Part shown: positions 45,290-55,641 of the stretch, piece after piece
How positions within the stretch are numbered: the first letter of the stretch is position 1
Layout: each line of letters opens with the position of its first letter
NCBI RefSeq assembly: GCF_027580225.2
Contig: NC_073361.2
Span: 26,750,001 to 26,814,000 of the forward strand
Direction of reading: 5' to 3'
Length of the DNA stretch: 64,000 nucleotides
DNA from: Misgurnus anguillicaudatus
Lineage: Eukaryota > Chordata > Actinopteri > Cypriniformes > Cobitidae
Notes under the pieces: generated by a model
The model's input: the letters and a program-made list of their open reading frames with translations, nothing else
Databases searched by the model: none
What the model was told of the DNA's origin: nothing
Program-made: the position numbers and the translations under genes

Positions 45290-46161
45290 CATTCAATTTT
45301 AAGTGATTCAACTTCATATACAAGTCACATATATAACATATGAACTCCGCGAAAGGCAATGTTAAGTATATATCCGTAAATGATAATAATAATAATAATA
45401 AAATGGCTTCATAAATGGATCCCTTCTAAAACAAATCTCAATATATTAACAGATAAATGCAAGAAAACTTTTACAGTATATCTAGCATCGACAGCTTTAC
45501 CGTTGTTTGTTTGTTTGCCTGCTCGACGCCCTCCCGTCTGTATCGTACATCAATCGTCCGCTGCTCTCTCTCGTCACGTGGCTTGCTCAAGTTCAACCAC
45601 TCATATTGAGCAGCTCTGCTGTTCATGAGATTCAGACATGTAAATAAAAATAATGGAAGTTAATATTTTAATCATAAATATGGATTTTTATTCGTATTCG
45701 CAGGTGCAAGAACTGGGCGATGTTTCATTCAAAGCTAACCTGATTGACATATTCTAACCTATCAATCTGTCAACAACAGAGACAGAGAAGCACGCAAATG
45801 ACTAAACTTCTGGTAGATTTTACAGTTAACCAACTTAACATTTCCATTCATGATGATATCAACAAGTTAAATAAAAACTTACCTGTCAACAAACCGCAGT
45901 TCTCATGCCGATATGATATGAAAAATGGTGACTCGAGTCCCGTCTGGATGTTGATTCATGCGCACTTTGCGGTGCTAAGGCCAATATTTTGGGGTATATG
46001 TTACTTACTTTTTTAGTATTGCAGTTATTACTGTTAAAAATTGGATAGTGAAGGTAAAATATACCCATTATTTTTTATTTTACTTGCTAGCTTATATACT
46101 TAGATTATAACTAATTTTCATGGGTTAAATTTAACACCCTCCAGAGTAATTTTTTACAGTG
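45290..46161. repeat. block B', inverted copy of B
   Basis: Begins CATTCAATTTTAAG after TA and ends CCAGAGTAATTTTTTACAGTG before TA (46162-46163). Joined to B without A', the centre would be TTGAATG-TA-CATTCAA. Here A' sits exactly at that TA. Confidence 0.92.
45744..46016 (+). other. 90-codon frame in block B' (counterpart of 43806-44024)
   Basis: Carries the same 72-residue region as the block B frame with an 18-residue N-terminal extension (MTYSNLSICQQQ...). In block B the extension is interrupted. Unknown function; may be fortuitous or an exon of the autonomous parent element. Confidence 0.2.
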
Positions 46162-46163
46162 TA

Positions 46164-46795
46164 GACTCCTATAACCATTCTTTTCTGTCTAATTACCTGT
46201 GTGAGTGTGTGCGTGTGTGTGTGTGCGTGCGTGTGTTGGCTGAAATGCAGCTCCAGGATCAGTCTCAACAACAACACTCTCGATAGCTGGACAGTTCCCT
46301 TCCCAAAATTCCTCTCTGTTCGAGCATTCATTCATTTGCATCTAGGGATTTGCATGAATGCGTTGTTCTGTGGTGTAAATCTACCAGAAATGAGTCAAGC
46401 ATCTGCTTGTTGTGATTGAAATCATTTTTACTGCCTTTGCTTTTGTCATAACAGCTGTCAGTGGCTACATTTATACATTCTTATGAACACATATAAACAG
46501 GTGTGCAAATTAACAAGACAGTAATAGAGTAAAATATCAGTAAGTTGGATTTTATATAATTACGGGTATTGCAAACCGGACGTGCCTATTAAATAGCACA
46601 AGCTTGGTCAGACAGAGTCTACTTCAAAATGCAAAATATGCGTTACAGCCAATGTTAGCAGTTAACGATTTGGGACAAATATGATATTGATTAATGTTTA
46701 ATGTTAAACTGTGTGATTTGTGCTCTGTGGCGCGACAGGAATTTGAGCAGCATCCAGAGTCACAGCGGACAGCCACCGTCAGACGTCACCGGTGT
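46164..46795. other. no gene seen; short TG-rich run
   Basis: An imperfect (TG)n lies at about 46199-46236. The rest is unique-looking without exon features. Confidence 0.45.
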
Positions 46796-46803
46796 GTGTA
46801 CAT

Positions 46804-47222
46804 TAGGGCTGGGTATTGTTAGGAATTTCACAATATTCGATTTCGATTCTTGAGGATTCGGTTCGATTCTTGAGGATTCGGTTCGATATTGATTTGCTTG
46901 CTTCGGTATCGATTCAATAATAAGTAAATACACAAGCAATTAAGTACCTGAGTATATTTTTAAATAATGTGTGTAGTATTACTAATGTTTGATCACGTTG
47001 ATGGTGCAGGCTTGAAAGAAGTGCTGCTGTTTGCCATCTTTGATCATTCTGTTTTGATAAAGCGCATCTTGTACAATGCTGAACGCTCTCACTAGAGTGT
47101 TGCCCACAGCGCCGCCACTGGCCGGGGGGCTGAATCGATTCATAGGATTTGATTCATCGATATTGAATTGAGAAACAAATAATTGCAATGCATTGATGAA
47201 TCGATATTTTTACCCAGCCCTA
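46804..47222. mobile_element. hAT element with TAGGGCTGGG ends and perfect 8-bp duplication
   Basis: GTGTACAT at 46796-46803 and 47223-47230 flanks TAGGGCTGGGTA...ACCCAGCCCTA. At 419 bp it is non-autonomous. Subterminal 'ttgaggattcggttcgat' is tandemly duplicated at about 46850-46890, and 'atcgat' words recur near the right end. Confidence 0.9.
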
Positions 47223-47333
47223 GTGTACATTCATAGAAAATAAAACAGAAAGTCGTGTTATAGTCACGAAAAATTAAATTAATTTATTTGTGTCCATGGC
47301 AGCTTTTTTTGTGCATTGAGCTAATGTCTTTTT

Positions 47334-48219
47334 TACGGAGCCCCTAAGGGGACATGGAGCAAAAACTGAATAAAGATTAGTTTCGCGTGCGCACATGAAA
47401 CTATCGCGTGCGCAGTTTAAACTATCACGTGCACATGTGAAACTATCGAGTTTAGTTTCACGTGTGGACGTGAAACTATCGCGCGCTCACGGGAAACTTT
47501 AACACGTGCACTTAAAACTAGGGCCAATCTCCTTTCTCTGTCTTACCCCTTCCCCTTTGTCTTTCCCTTGCCCCTCGAAACCGAGTGAAGGGGAAAGGGG
47601 TAAGACAGACCGTTCGTCTAAAAAATGAGACACCACTCGAATACCGTTTGCGTCACCTTCCCTTGCCGCTAACTGGCTGCTACGTAAACAGACACGCGTT
47701 GACAAACAAAGAAGATGCCGTTGTCTCAGGTTGTGGTATCGATTGCCTGAGCGGAGCTCAACAAAATGCGCATAACTTAGCTGCTAGCTAGCGCCTTAAC
47801 TAGCGATTCAAAACAAAACATTACAATTAAAACCGCTTGAACATTTTATTAAAAGTATCACAAAACATGAGTGTCATAATATAATCTCAATTAAATGGCA
47901 GAAAATAACTTTACTTTCATTTGTGCGACATTTTGACAGTTCGACGTTCATCAATAAAACGTCTTGATGCCGGCTCACCTGAGATATTCTTACATTAACG
48001 TTTACCCCTCTCTTTCAAGTGTGGTCCTTGTATCCCTACCCCTTGGCCCTAGCCCTTGATCAAACTGAGAATCGAGACACCACTTCGCCTCACATGAACG
48101 TGCAAAACCGAGGTGAAGGGGTTAGGGAACGGGTAAGACGGAGAAATGAGACGCACCCTTAAAACTAGATTTTTTTTTTTTATATTTTTTTACTCCAATG
48201 TCACCTTAGGGGCTCTGTA
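47334..48219. mobile_element. GGAGCCCCTAAGG-ended element carrying a Mutator-like insertion
   Basis: TACGGAGCCCCTAAGG and CCTTAGGGGCTCTGTA are inverted with one mismatch. Flanks CTTTTT (47328-47333, 48220-48225) are identical. The left interior is built of 'gtgaaactatcgcgtgcgca'-type subrepeats. A second copy lies at 56975-57288. Superfamily unassigned; a 5-6 bp duplication is implied. Confidence 0.8.
47521..48158. mobile_element. Mutator-like element with perfect 9-bp duplication
   Basis: TTAAAACTA occurs at 47512-47520 and 48159-48167. The termini GGGCCAATCTCCTTTCTC and GAGAAATGAGACGCACCC are inverted with several mismatches, followed by inverted 'tcttacccctt' and 'gggtaagac' words. A 9-bp duplication is characteristic of Mutator-like elements. 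638 bp, non-autonomous; internal frames of about 68 codons are rejected. Confidence 0.75.
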
Positions 48220-48712
48220 CTTTTTCGTGTCACTCGCACAAATTTCTATAAATACTTTTTCGTGTCCGTGGCACGACTTTCTTTTTTGTGTCGTTTTATG
48301 TATTGTTTTCTAATAAGTTTTTTCTATTTTCTTACCATTGTCGCTTGGGGTTGAGGTTAGAATCACTTTCTGTTACATTTTTAGACATCGTAACTCAAAC
48401 CCCAACTCTAACCCCAACTCCAGGCAAGAATAGTTTTAAAAGCGGAAGCAAAACATGTAGAAACCAATACATTAAAGTACATCCTAACCCAAACCCCAAA
48501 TTTAACCCCAAGCGACAATGATTTAAAAAAGGGAAAAAATGAAAAAACAAAAAATAAAAAGAAAGTAGTGTCATGGACATAAAATTCGTGCGAGTGATAC
48601 AAAAAAGCATTCGTGCTCAAGTCACGAAAAAAGCTGAATTTCGTGCCACGGACACAAATAAATTAATCAAATTTTTTGTGACTATAACACGACTTGCCAT
48701 GAGATCATGTTG

Positions 48713-49944
48713 CGCAGAACATATATAAATGTTGGTTCTCAGGTGCATTTATTCTGTTTACAGACATATTAAATACATTTATATATTATCCAACAGTTAA
48801 AAAAGTTATTGCATCATAGAGATGTGTTTAATCTAAACTACTTTATAATGTGTTTCGAACCCCAGGCAGTATCTCATTTTTTAAACATTCACTTTCATGT
48901 GCTAAAGTGCGAGACTGTGTGACTGCATCGAGGTCATTATGACAGTATGAGTCAGACAGATATGAAGTCTGCGCTCTGACATGTTTGCCCCCTGCGCTCA
49001 TAACTCCACTTAAATACGGGGTGTAAGACATTACATCACCATAACACACTGTAATATTGTGTCAAAAGTGCCAAAATGGCAAGTGGGCCACCGGATGTGT
49101 CACACTCAAAAGCCCACACCAGATAATACATCACAGGGTCATCAAAACATCTCGTATAGAAAAAGATTCATAGTTCTTAACATTGCTAACCCCAGTAAAG
49201 TAAAAGGATGTTTTGTTTTATGTGCACTATAAGCTTAAATAACATTTCAGCGCTCTGGAGTTTGTGTTTAATAAATTGCATTATCGCATATGTTGCAGTT
49301 TGTTTAAAATGTGTGCTTGCATGCAATTTCTGCATGTCTAGTGTCACAAGAAAAATATGTTTTCAATTTTGGATTCCAAGAGCCAAAATCTAAAAAAGGC
49401 TTTAACATACAAAGCAGATATCGACGCAGTACTATTAATTCTGGTGTTTATTTTCATGCTGTTAAAAACCTGCATGACTGGGGAGGATAATTCGCTCCCC
49501 TCCAAAATCTATCGCCTATTGCCTGTATCTTTTCGCTTGAAGGAACCTCTGAACGCGTGACAGAATTTCTTACAGTTGCCATCAATAACTCACTTTGTGT
49601 GTATTTAACAAGCTGTCAGGCCTGTGTCTGCTGAAGTGGAATAACTAGACGGTCTAAAACAGCTTACCTGTAATTACGGTGGTTAAGGTATAATTTCTTT
49701 CCACTCTCATTTTGGTTTCTGAAGAGGAAAGGAGTGATAAAAATGAATCGAGGGAGGTATTTCCAGGTGGTCTCAGGTGCGGTCACATTAGTCCGAGCTT
49801 ACTTTTGCCACGTTAATAACCAGATTGATAGACCACACATCTTCAGAGAGAAAATTAACAGCACAGATACAAAAGGACACTAAACACCTGGACCATTCTG
49901 GTCACCCATTCACCTCAATTTAAGTTCATTCATGTGTCGAAAGC
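48713..49944. other. single-copy-looking island
   Basis: No recognisable repeat. 49560-49900 is balanced and includes 'acctgtaattacggtggtta' and 'gccacgttaataaccagatt', homeodomain-type words. Frames of 61-68 codons lack domains. Possible conserved non-coding DNA. Confidence 0.3.
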
Positions 49945-50904
49945 CAACCCTGTATCACGAAATTATGTGCCTATAGTCACGTAATTTGTGATTCTTTTCC
50001 GTGACACTGTTACGGTTTTACGCATTTTTATGTGACCGTATCACGTATTTCTGTTTACGTGTCATTGTCACGTATTGGTTACTCAACTATTTTGTCCTAT
50101 TTTCAAACCATTGACGCTTCGGTTTAGGGTTGGATTTGGTGTTTGCGTTAGGATGTCACTTTAAGTATTGGTTTATACAATTTTTTCAGATTTTTTTATA
50201 TTTTCTGATTTTTAAAACAATTGTCGCCTGGCGTTAGGGTTAGAGTTAGGTTTGGGTAAGGATTAGGGCTGTAACGATTAATCGTGTGTCCCATTAAAAA
50301 TGCCTGTCTGAAATTGACGACATCTGTGTTTCATGCGCAGCTTGTGCGTGTACTATGGCGTTTTGGTCAGTAGGAAGTCCTTATCGATCATTATGAAATC
50401 ATTATGAGTCGGAGTCGTTTATAACGTGCATTTAAAAAAGCAACACTCGTTTAAACAAAAGCATTAAAAATATTCTTTATTATCATGAAAATACCTGAAC
50501 CAATTTGAAGAACAGCGATATAAATATTCCTGTAGACATTTCCTGGAATAGCATTTGTAATGCTACTACTTCTGTGGCACAAATGGAGTTTTTGCACGAG
50601 AGCGCCCCCTGGCTTTTGGATGTGCTGGGATTTCAACGTAATTCATTAAAATTCATTTATTGAGAAAACGCGCATTTGCACGGTTAATCGTTACAGCCCT
50701 AGTAAGGATGTCATTTTATGTAAATCTAATGCTAAACGAAGCGACAATGGTAAGAAAATAGGACCAAACAGTTAAGTAACTAATACGTGACAATGACACG
50801 TAAACAAAAATATGTGATACCGTCACGTAAAAACGCAACAGTGTCACGAAAAAGAATCACAAATTTACGTGACTATAGGTACGTAATTTCGTGATACTGG
50901 GTTG
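49945..50904. mobile_element. hAT-like palindrome with CAACCCTGTATCACG ends
   Basis: Left CAACCCTGTATCACGAAATT pairs with right AATTTCGTGATACTGGGTTG. Inverted 'tatagtcacgtaattt' and 'tacgtgactata' words follow, with a central 'ggtttagggttggatttgg' region. It is structurally like the 15.2 kb family but with different subterminal sequence. No clear duplication. A smaller hAT sits in the centre. Confidence 0.7.
50264..50701. mobile_element. hAT element with TAGGGCTGTAACG ends and perfect 8-bp duplication
   Basis: GTAAGGAT at 50256-50263 and 50702-50709 flanks TAGGGCTGTAACGATTAATC and GGTTAATCGTTACAGCCCTA. 438 bp, non-autonomous. It lies inside the palindrome at 49945-50904 and is therefore younger. 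Confidence 0.92.
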
Positions 50905-51174
50905 CAAAAACATTTTCTCTGTAACATCTCAGGAGACCAAACTGAACTCTCAATGGTGTTTTGTTTAAAGGTGGATATGTTAAAATACTTTCTGCAATTC
51001 CTTCTTAAAATGTAAAGAGATAAACTTTTGAAAATAAAGGTGCACAGAAAAACCCAGGGTGCAATTTTCTGGGGGGATGGGGGGATTATCCCCCCTCTGG
51101 TCTTTATATCCCTGCCTCTGATGAATAATTTTATCCACCAATGGGAACATAATGTATCCTCGCTAGGGCTTTTC

Positions 51175-51332
51175 AAACTTGAAATATTTAACCCTGGGTT
51201 ATTCTAAGGGTTAACGAAATCCTAGGTTATTTTTTTCATGTTTCACACTGTTCAAACTTAACCAGGGGTTAAGAGATAACCCTGGGTATTCATAATTTGA
51301 TGTTTCACACTATGCATTCCTAAACCCTGGGT
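51175..51332. repeat. AACCCTGGGTTA-type repeat
   Basis: Alternating 'aaccctgggttattc', 'ttaaccaggggttaag' and 'ataaccctgggtattc' words with 'tgtttcacact' spacers in both orientations. Confidence 0.6.
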
Positions 51333-51783
51333 CAGGAGTCTCCAACCCACTGAACTTTTATTAACAAACAGGAAAAAACAAAACCCACGAGGGGGTAAAA
51401 GGTAGTACAAACAAGATAAATTAAACACTGACTAGACTAAAATTACAACAAAATGAAACACAGGACACTAACTAGACTAATATAAATGTACAAAGACTTG
51501 ACTAGAATTTTACCAACAGGACAAAGTACTCACTGGTAGATTAGACAAACGCACAATACAGAACAAAGAGCACAGGGACATTAAATAGAGAGGACTAATG
51601 AGGGGAAAAGGTGAAAATGATAACAGGTAAGGGAACGGGTAAAAAGTGACGAGACAAAAGAAATACGTGGTCTTATAGAACAATCCAAAACCACGTATCT
51701 CCCACATAAAACATTGTACTGTCAGGACTCTGCCATACTAGAACTAGATATACAACAAGACAATAAACCGGCAGAATCCTGAC
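51333..51783 (-). mobile_element. possible solo LTR
   Basis: Short inverted ends TCAGGAGTC-like and ATCCTGACA bound about 450 bp. Read on the minus strand it starts TGTCAGGATTCTGCC, is T-rich, and has AATAAA about 25 bp before its 3' end (plus-strand 51355-51362), as expected of an LTR. No flanking duplication could be matched and no internal retroelement genes adjoin. The 65-codon frame inside is not a gene. Confidence 0.4.
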
Positions 51784-51826
51784 AGAAACAGTATTGGCTA
51801 ACGATGCTATTGGGAAACGCACCCCT
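51784..51826. mobile_element. right-end remnant of the GGGTGCG element
   Basis: 'ggctaacgatgctattggga' followed by 'aacgcacccc' equals the terminal 30-40 bp of the 16.6-17.3 kb element. No partner end within the window. Confidence 0.55.
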
Positions 51827-51827
51827 G

Positions 51828-52022
51828 TATTTGCGCCCCTAAACTAATTTTGTGCTGCTATTAGTAGATTGCTTTGGTCATTATTGAAATCAGCTGTTGC
51901 ACCTGTGTTATTTAATTTGCGCTTTTTAGTAAATAACCTGCAGATATCACCACTTCCATCGGCATTATTTTTTGGAATTGCGCTCTCACGCGAATTTGCC
52001 TAGTTTAGTAAATCTGTCCCTT
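51828..52022. repeat. repeat with AAACTAATTTTGTGC / TTTAGTAAATCTGTC ends
   Basis: About 195 bp that I associate with a dispersed fish repeat ('gattgctttggtcattattg', 'aatttgcgctttttagtaaa'). Termini not defined. Confidence 0.35.
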
Positions 52023-53213
52023 AATCTAAAAATCTGTTTGTGTCTTAGAAACACACAATCATTTTTGTGAATGCGTACAGGGTACAGCTGCGCATGTGCA
52101 TCTCCTTGGAAATTTTACGGCTTGCGAACTCTGAGCAGAATGCAAATCTGTTTGGCTTTGTGCGTCTCCAGAAAACAATTTAAATGTATGAAGGCTAACG
52201 CACTATATCAATTATAGATGAAGTATTTTAATTTTCAGGCTGTTGGTGTCAATAAGCTTTGCATTCTTTTATCTGTGCTCATTAACCCTCAGCATGAGAT
52301 AACTATTATTTTTCATTAAAAACGAAGTTGAGTGTGTTATTTGTCTCACTACACTACAGATCCTGATATAACAGTCAGTCAGGTGCAACATGAGGACTAC
52401 ATGGACGTTTGTGTGAACGACTCATATTTGTCAATCTATTGTTATTAAAATTATAGTTCTGGTTCAAGAATACGATTAGATTAACAACGTTGTTGAAATA
52501 GCCAACATGCACAAAAGTTTAACAACATATCAGTTTGCTATTATTTGATATTCACTGAATTTGTATACGGTATTCTTATCATAAGGAAAGATTTCTTGGC
52601 AAACGTTATACCTAAAACACTGCGGCCTGTTTTAATAACTCTACTTTTACTTCAACTGACATTTACCACACTGGGCTAAATGAGGTGAGTAATATTTTAT
52701 GAACACAGCTTCCATCGTAGAAATATATGGCAGAGGTGGTATAATTTAACCTTAGTCTCTCTCTTTGTCTCTCACATACTGTACATATAATCCTCAGAGG
52801 CACACAAAGGACACACAAGTTTGGGTATATATCCCAGTCTGAATTTACAATGAAAGATTGTGACTACTTCCTTTACTCGACTCTCTCTGGACTTCTGTCT
52901 CTCAGTCAATTGCACACACAGAACAATACAATATAATTTCAGAGGTAAAGTTTCAATAGTCGTGACTTGTGTCCAAACCTTGTGTCCAGCTTTCCCCGCT
53001 TCACTTCTGATGAATATTTAAGACACTAGAATGAAAGTGGCAACTGGCAACATTGATTTTCAGATGTGGGGACAAATACAATCAAATGTGATGTCGGACT
53101 GCAGAGGCTGATGTTTAAAGTGAAATGTGGCTGGGCTGAGAGACCCCAGATCCATTTATTGAGAAAAAATGTTATACGAAGTTGTACTGAAATTGGCACA
53201 TTTTTCAACCATA
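52023..53213. other. single-copy-looking sequence, no gene seen
   Basis: No recognisable repeat and no exon signals; frames of 60-70 codons near 53026-53248 overlap on opposite strands. Confidence 0.45.
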
Positions 53214-53511
53214 CTGAAAAATCAACTAAAACCAGCATAAGATGGTAGCTGGTTTTGGCTGGTTTTAGCTGGTTTAAGGTGGTTTACGCTGGTCCTCCCA
53301 GCCTGACAAAGCTGGTCGTGCTGGTGGGCCAGCTGGTATTCCAGCATGACCAGCTAAGTCCAGTTAGACCAGTTTAAAATGTGACCAAAACACAGCTAGA
53401 CCAGCTACCAGCAAAACCAGCTTCCTACACCAGCAAAACCAGCTAAAACCAAGCTGGGGTCCAGCTAAAACCAGCTCACCAGCTTATGCTGGTCTTAGCT
53501 GGATTTTTCAG
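53214..53511. mobile_element. CCAGCATAAGCTGG-rich palindromic element, copy N1
   Basis: CTGAAAAATC and GATTTTTCAG ends flanked by TA (53212-53213, 53512-53513). The interior consists of 'agctggttttagctgg' and 'ccagctaaaaccagc' words in mirrored order. N2 (61424-61655) and N3 (61930-62207) are sisters. Confidence 0.85.
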
Positions 53512-53520
53512 TATAGGGAA

Positions 53521-53930
53521 GTGGAGCTTTGTTTGGATTTCATTGTGCAAATCAAACAATGGATATGTTTACATGCACAAACTTTTGTCAATCTGACTGA
53601 ATTTAAGGTTTACAATACAGTTTACATGCAACCCAAACGTTGCAATCTAATTAAAATGTTTGTTTACATGTACATTCTATGTAATCCAAACGTCTGCGCA
53701 AGCGCACAGCCAGGGTTGCCATATTCGTGTATCAAAACCAGCCCAATGTTCATTCAAAACTAGCCCAAAACCATCCCAATGACTATTCAAAGCTCAATAA
53801 CTAATCAACAAAATCCTTTTATCTTTAACCCGAAGAAAAAAAGCAACTGCTGGAAAGAGTTTAAACAATAGCCCAAATCTAAACTCGAAAAAAGCTTGGC
53901 AACGCCACGCTGCGGACAGCATCTCTCATC
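53521..53930. repeat. two short repeat-like blocks
   Basis: 53521-53700 repeats 'gtttacatgcacaaac', 'gtttacatgcaacccaaacg' and 'gtttacatgtac' words. 53705-53930 begins 'cagggttgcca' and ends 'cttggcaacg', a possible inverted pair. Boundaries uncertain. Confidence 0.4.
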
Positions 53931-53989
53931 GAGATCACGCTTTATCTCTGGATAAAAGTCAAAGCTGAGTTGGAAAAGGTTGTTCTTAA

Positions 53990-54431
53990 AGGAAAACACC
54001 ACCATTTTTCAATATTTTACTATATTCTTACCTCAACTTATGAATTAATACATACCTATCTTTTGTCAATGCGTGCACTTAATGTGTTAGCATTTAGCCT
54101 AGCCCTATTCATTCCTTCCGCCATACAATATAGTTCTCATTTTTTATCCGCTTCAAAAAATCATCACGTTTTATTTTGTGCCATAATACTTACTCGTTTA
54201 ACTACTCATGTAACAGTCTTTAAATAGGGAAAACATGGAAGTGTTTGGTGGCTTATAAATTCATCCATGTTTGGATCCTAAGGAATGAATGGGGCTAGGC
54301 TAAATGCCAACACATTCACGAGGCGCCGCACAAAGATCAAAAGTGCACACACCGAAAAAAGACAGGTATGTATCAACTCATCCAAGCCGAGGCAAGAACA
54401 GGAAAATATTGAAAAACGGTGGTGTTTTCCT
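53990..54431. mobile_element. TTAA-flanked element M3
   Basis: AGGAAAACACCACC and GGTGGTGTTTTCCT are perfect inverses; TTAA at 53986-53989 and 54432-54435. The loop is shorter than in M1. The 85-codon plus frame is not a gene. Confidence 0.9.
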
Positions 54432-54435
54432 TTAA

Positions 54436-55641
54436 AAAGTTTTCAGATATAGGCAACGAAAACACAATTTTTGAAATGCACAACCCTATTTTATTGCTTT
54501 ATGTAGTCTAATGTACTATTATGAACTCTTTAGGTGAAAATGTGTACTTTTTAAGAGAGTAACGCTCCAGTCACAGCTAGGGACCAGTGTATTTAAATGG
54601 TAAACATCACCACACCATTATGTCTGCAAAAAAGTCATCACTTTTTAATTGCGTAAATAACTTCAGATATATAAAAACACACTACTGTCCCAAATCTCAT
54701 GAAGTTGTTTTTTTCTCGCTTGCAATTTAGAATTTTTTGTTCATGTTAGTTTAAATGGTGGCTGTGTTGTTATTGAATTCCTCCATCTTGTCCAGTTCTT
54801 TCAAACGCCCTCATTCTCAAAGTATTTACTTCATCACAACGGAGACATCGATTTCAAATACGTCTCATGGTTTAATGCCTGATGTTCAATGCACACAAGG
54901 AGAAATTATAATTGACAACATCAAACTTTGAGTATCGAATTGATTATGTAGAAATTCTTTAGCAGGGGGCTGAATGACCTCTGAAAATACATTTATTCAT
55001 TATTTTTTGAACTTTAAAAGTGATCAGTCAGGTTTTTCTAGCTTGCATAATGTTTTATTAGGTATTCACACATGAATAAGTCAAAAAATACTTGAATAGA
55101 CGCACTCCTGTTTGAATTAGATGCATTTAGATGAGTTTTAACAACTATTATAATCTGTAATGTACTAGTTTGGTTTTGGTTGGGATCTTTGTATCTATTG
55201 TCCGAGTGTAAATGTTACAGGACATGTACCCTGCATGTGTGCATCACAAAACTTGTTGAGATTTATGTATGCGATTAATTATATAATTTTATTATTGTGA
55301 ATATAATTAAACCAAGAAAGATCATACCTGATGAGGTTTCTGACATCAGACTTTCCTTATTGATTTAATTTAGTTTTATAGGACACCAGCAGGTAAAGCT
55401 CAAACCACCAACTGTTACCCAGACAGCTGGTCAAAAAGGTCTAAATCAATAATGAAGAAGCATCAGGTGATAAATTTAGCTTTAGTTTCTCTTTTGCCAC
55501 TGTGACGCTGGAGTTAGGGGTGAGGTTTCGTTATTTTTACGAAACCATAATAAATGTATGTTTATGTATGATTGACTTCATAAGAATTTGCCAACTCGTA
55601 AAATACATCCAGTCAGGATTAGATTAGGATCACTTTTTTAT
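54436..55641. other. no gene seen; GTACC fragment near its left end
   Basis: 54505-54575 includes 'gaactctttaggtgaaaatg' and 'gtactttttaagagagt', matching the GTACC family. 55500-55620 contains 'ggagttaggggtgaggtttc', recalling the palindromic hAT cores. The remainder is AT-rich and unique-looking. Confidence 0.4.

Larger units (their letters stand above)
47246..48712. mobile_element. hAT palindrome (15.2 kb family), left end eroded, carrying a nest
   Basis: 'aaagtcgtgttatagtcacg' on the left and 'gactataacacgacttgcca' with 'gagatcatgttg' on the right match the 15.2 kb element; the leftmost ~15 bp are missing. Family text breaks at 'aatgtctttttt' and resumes 'ctttttcgtgtcactc' around 47334-48219. 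The core shows 'ttggggttgaggttagaatc' and the inverse 'ctaacccaaaccccaa'. Confidence 0.8.
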
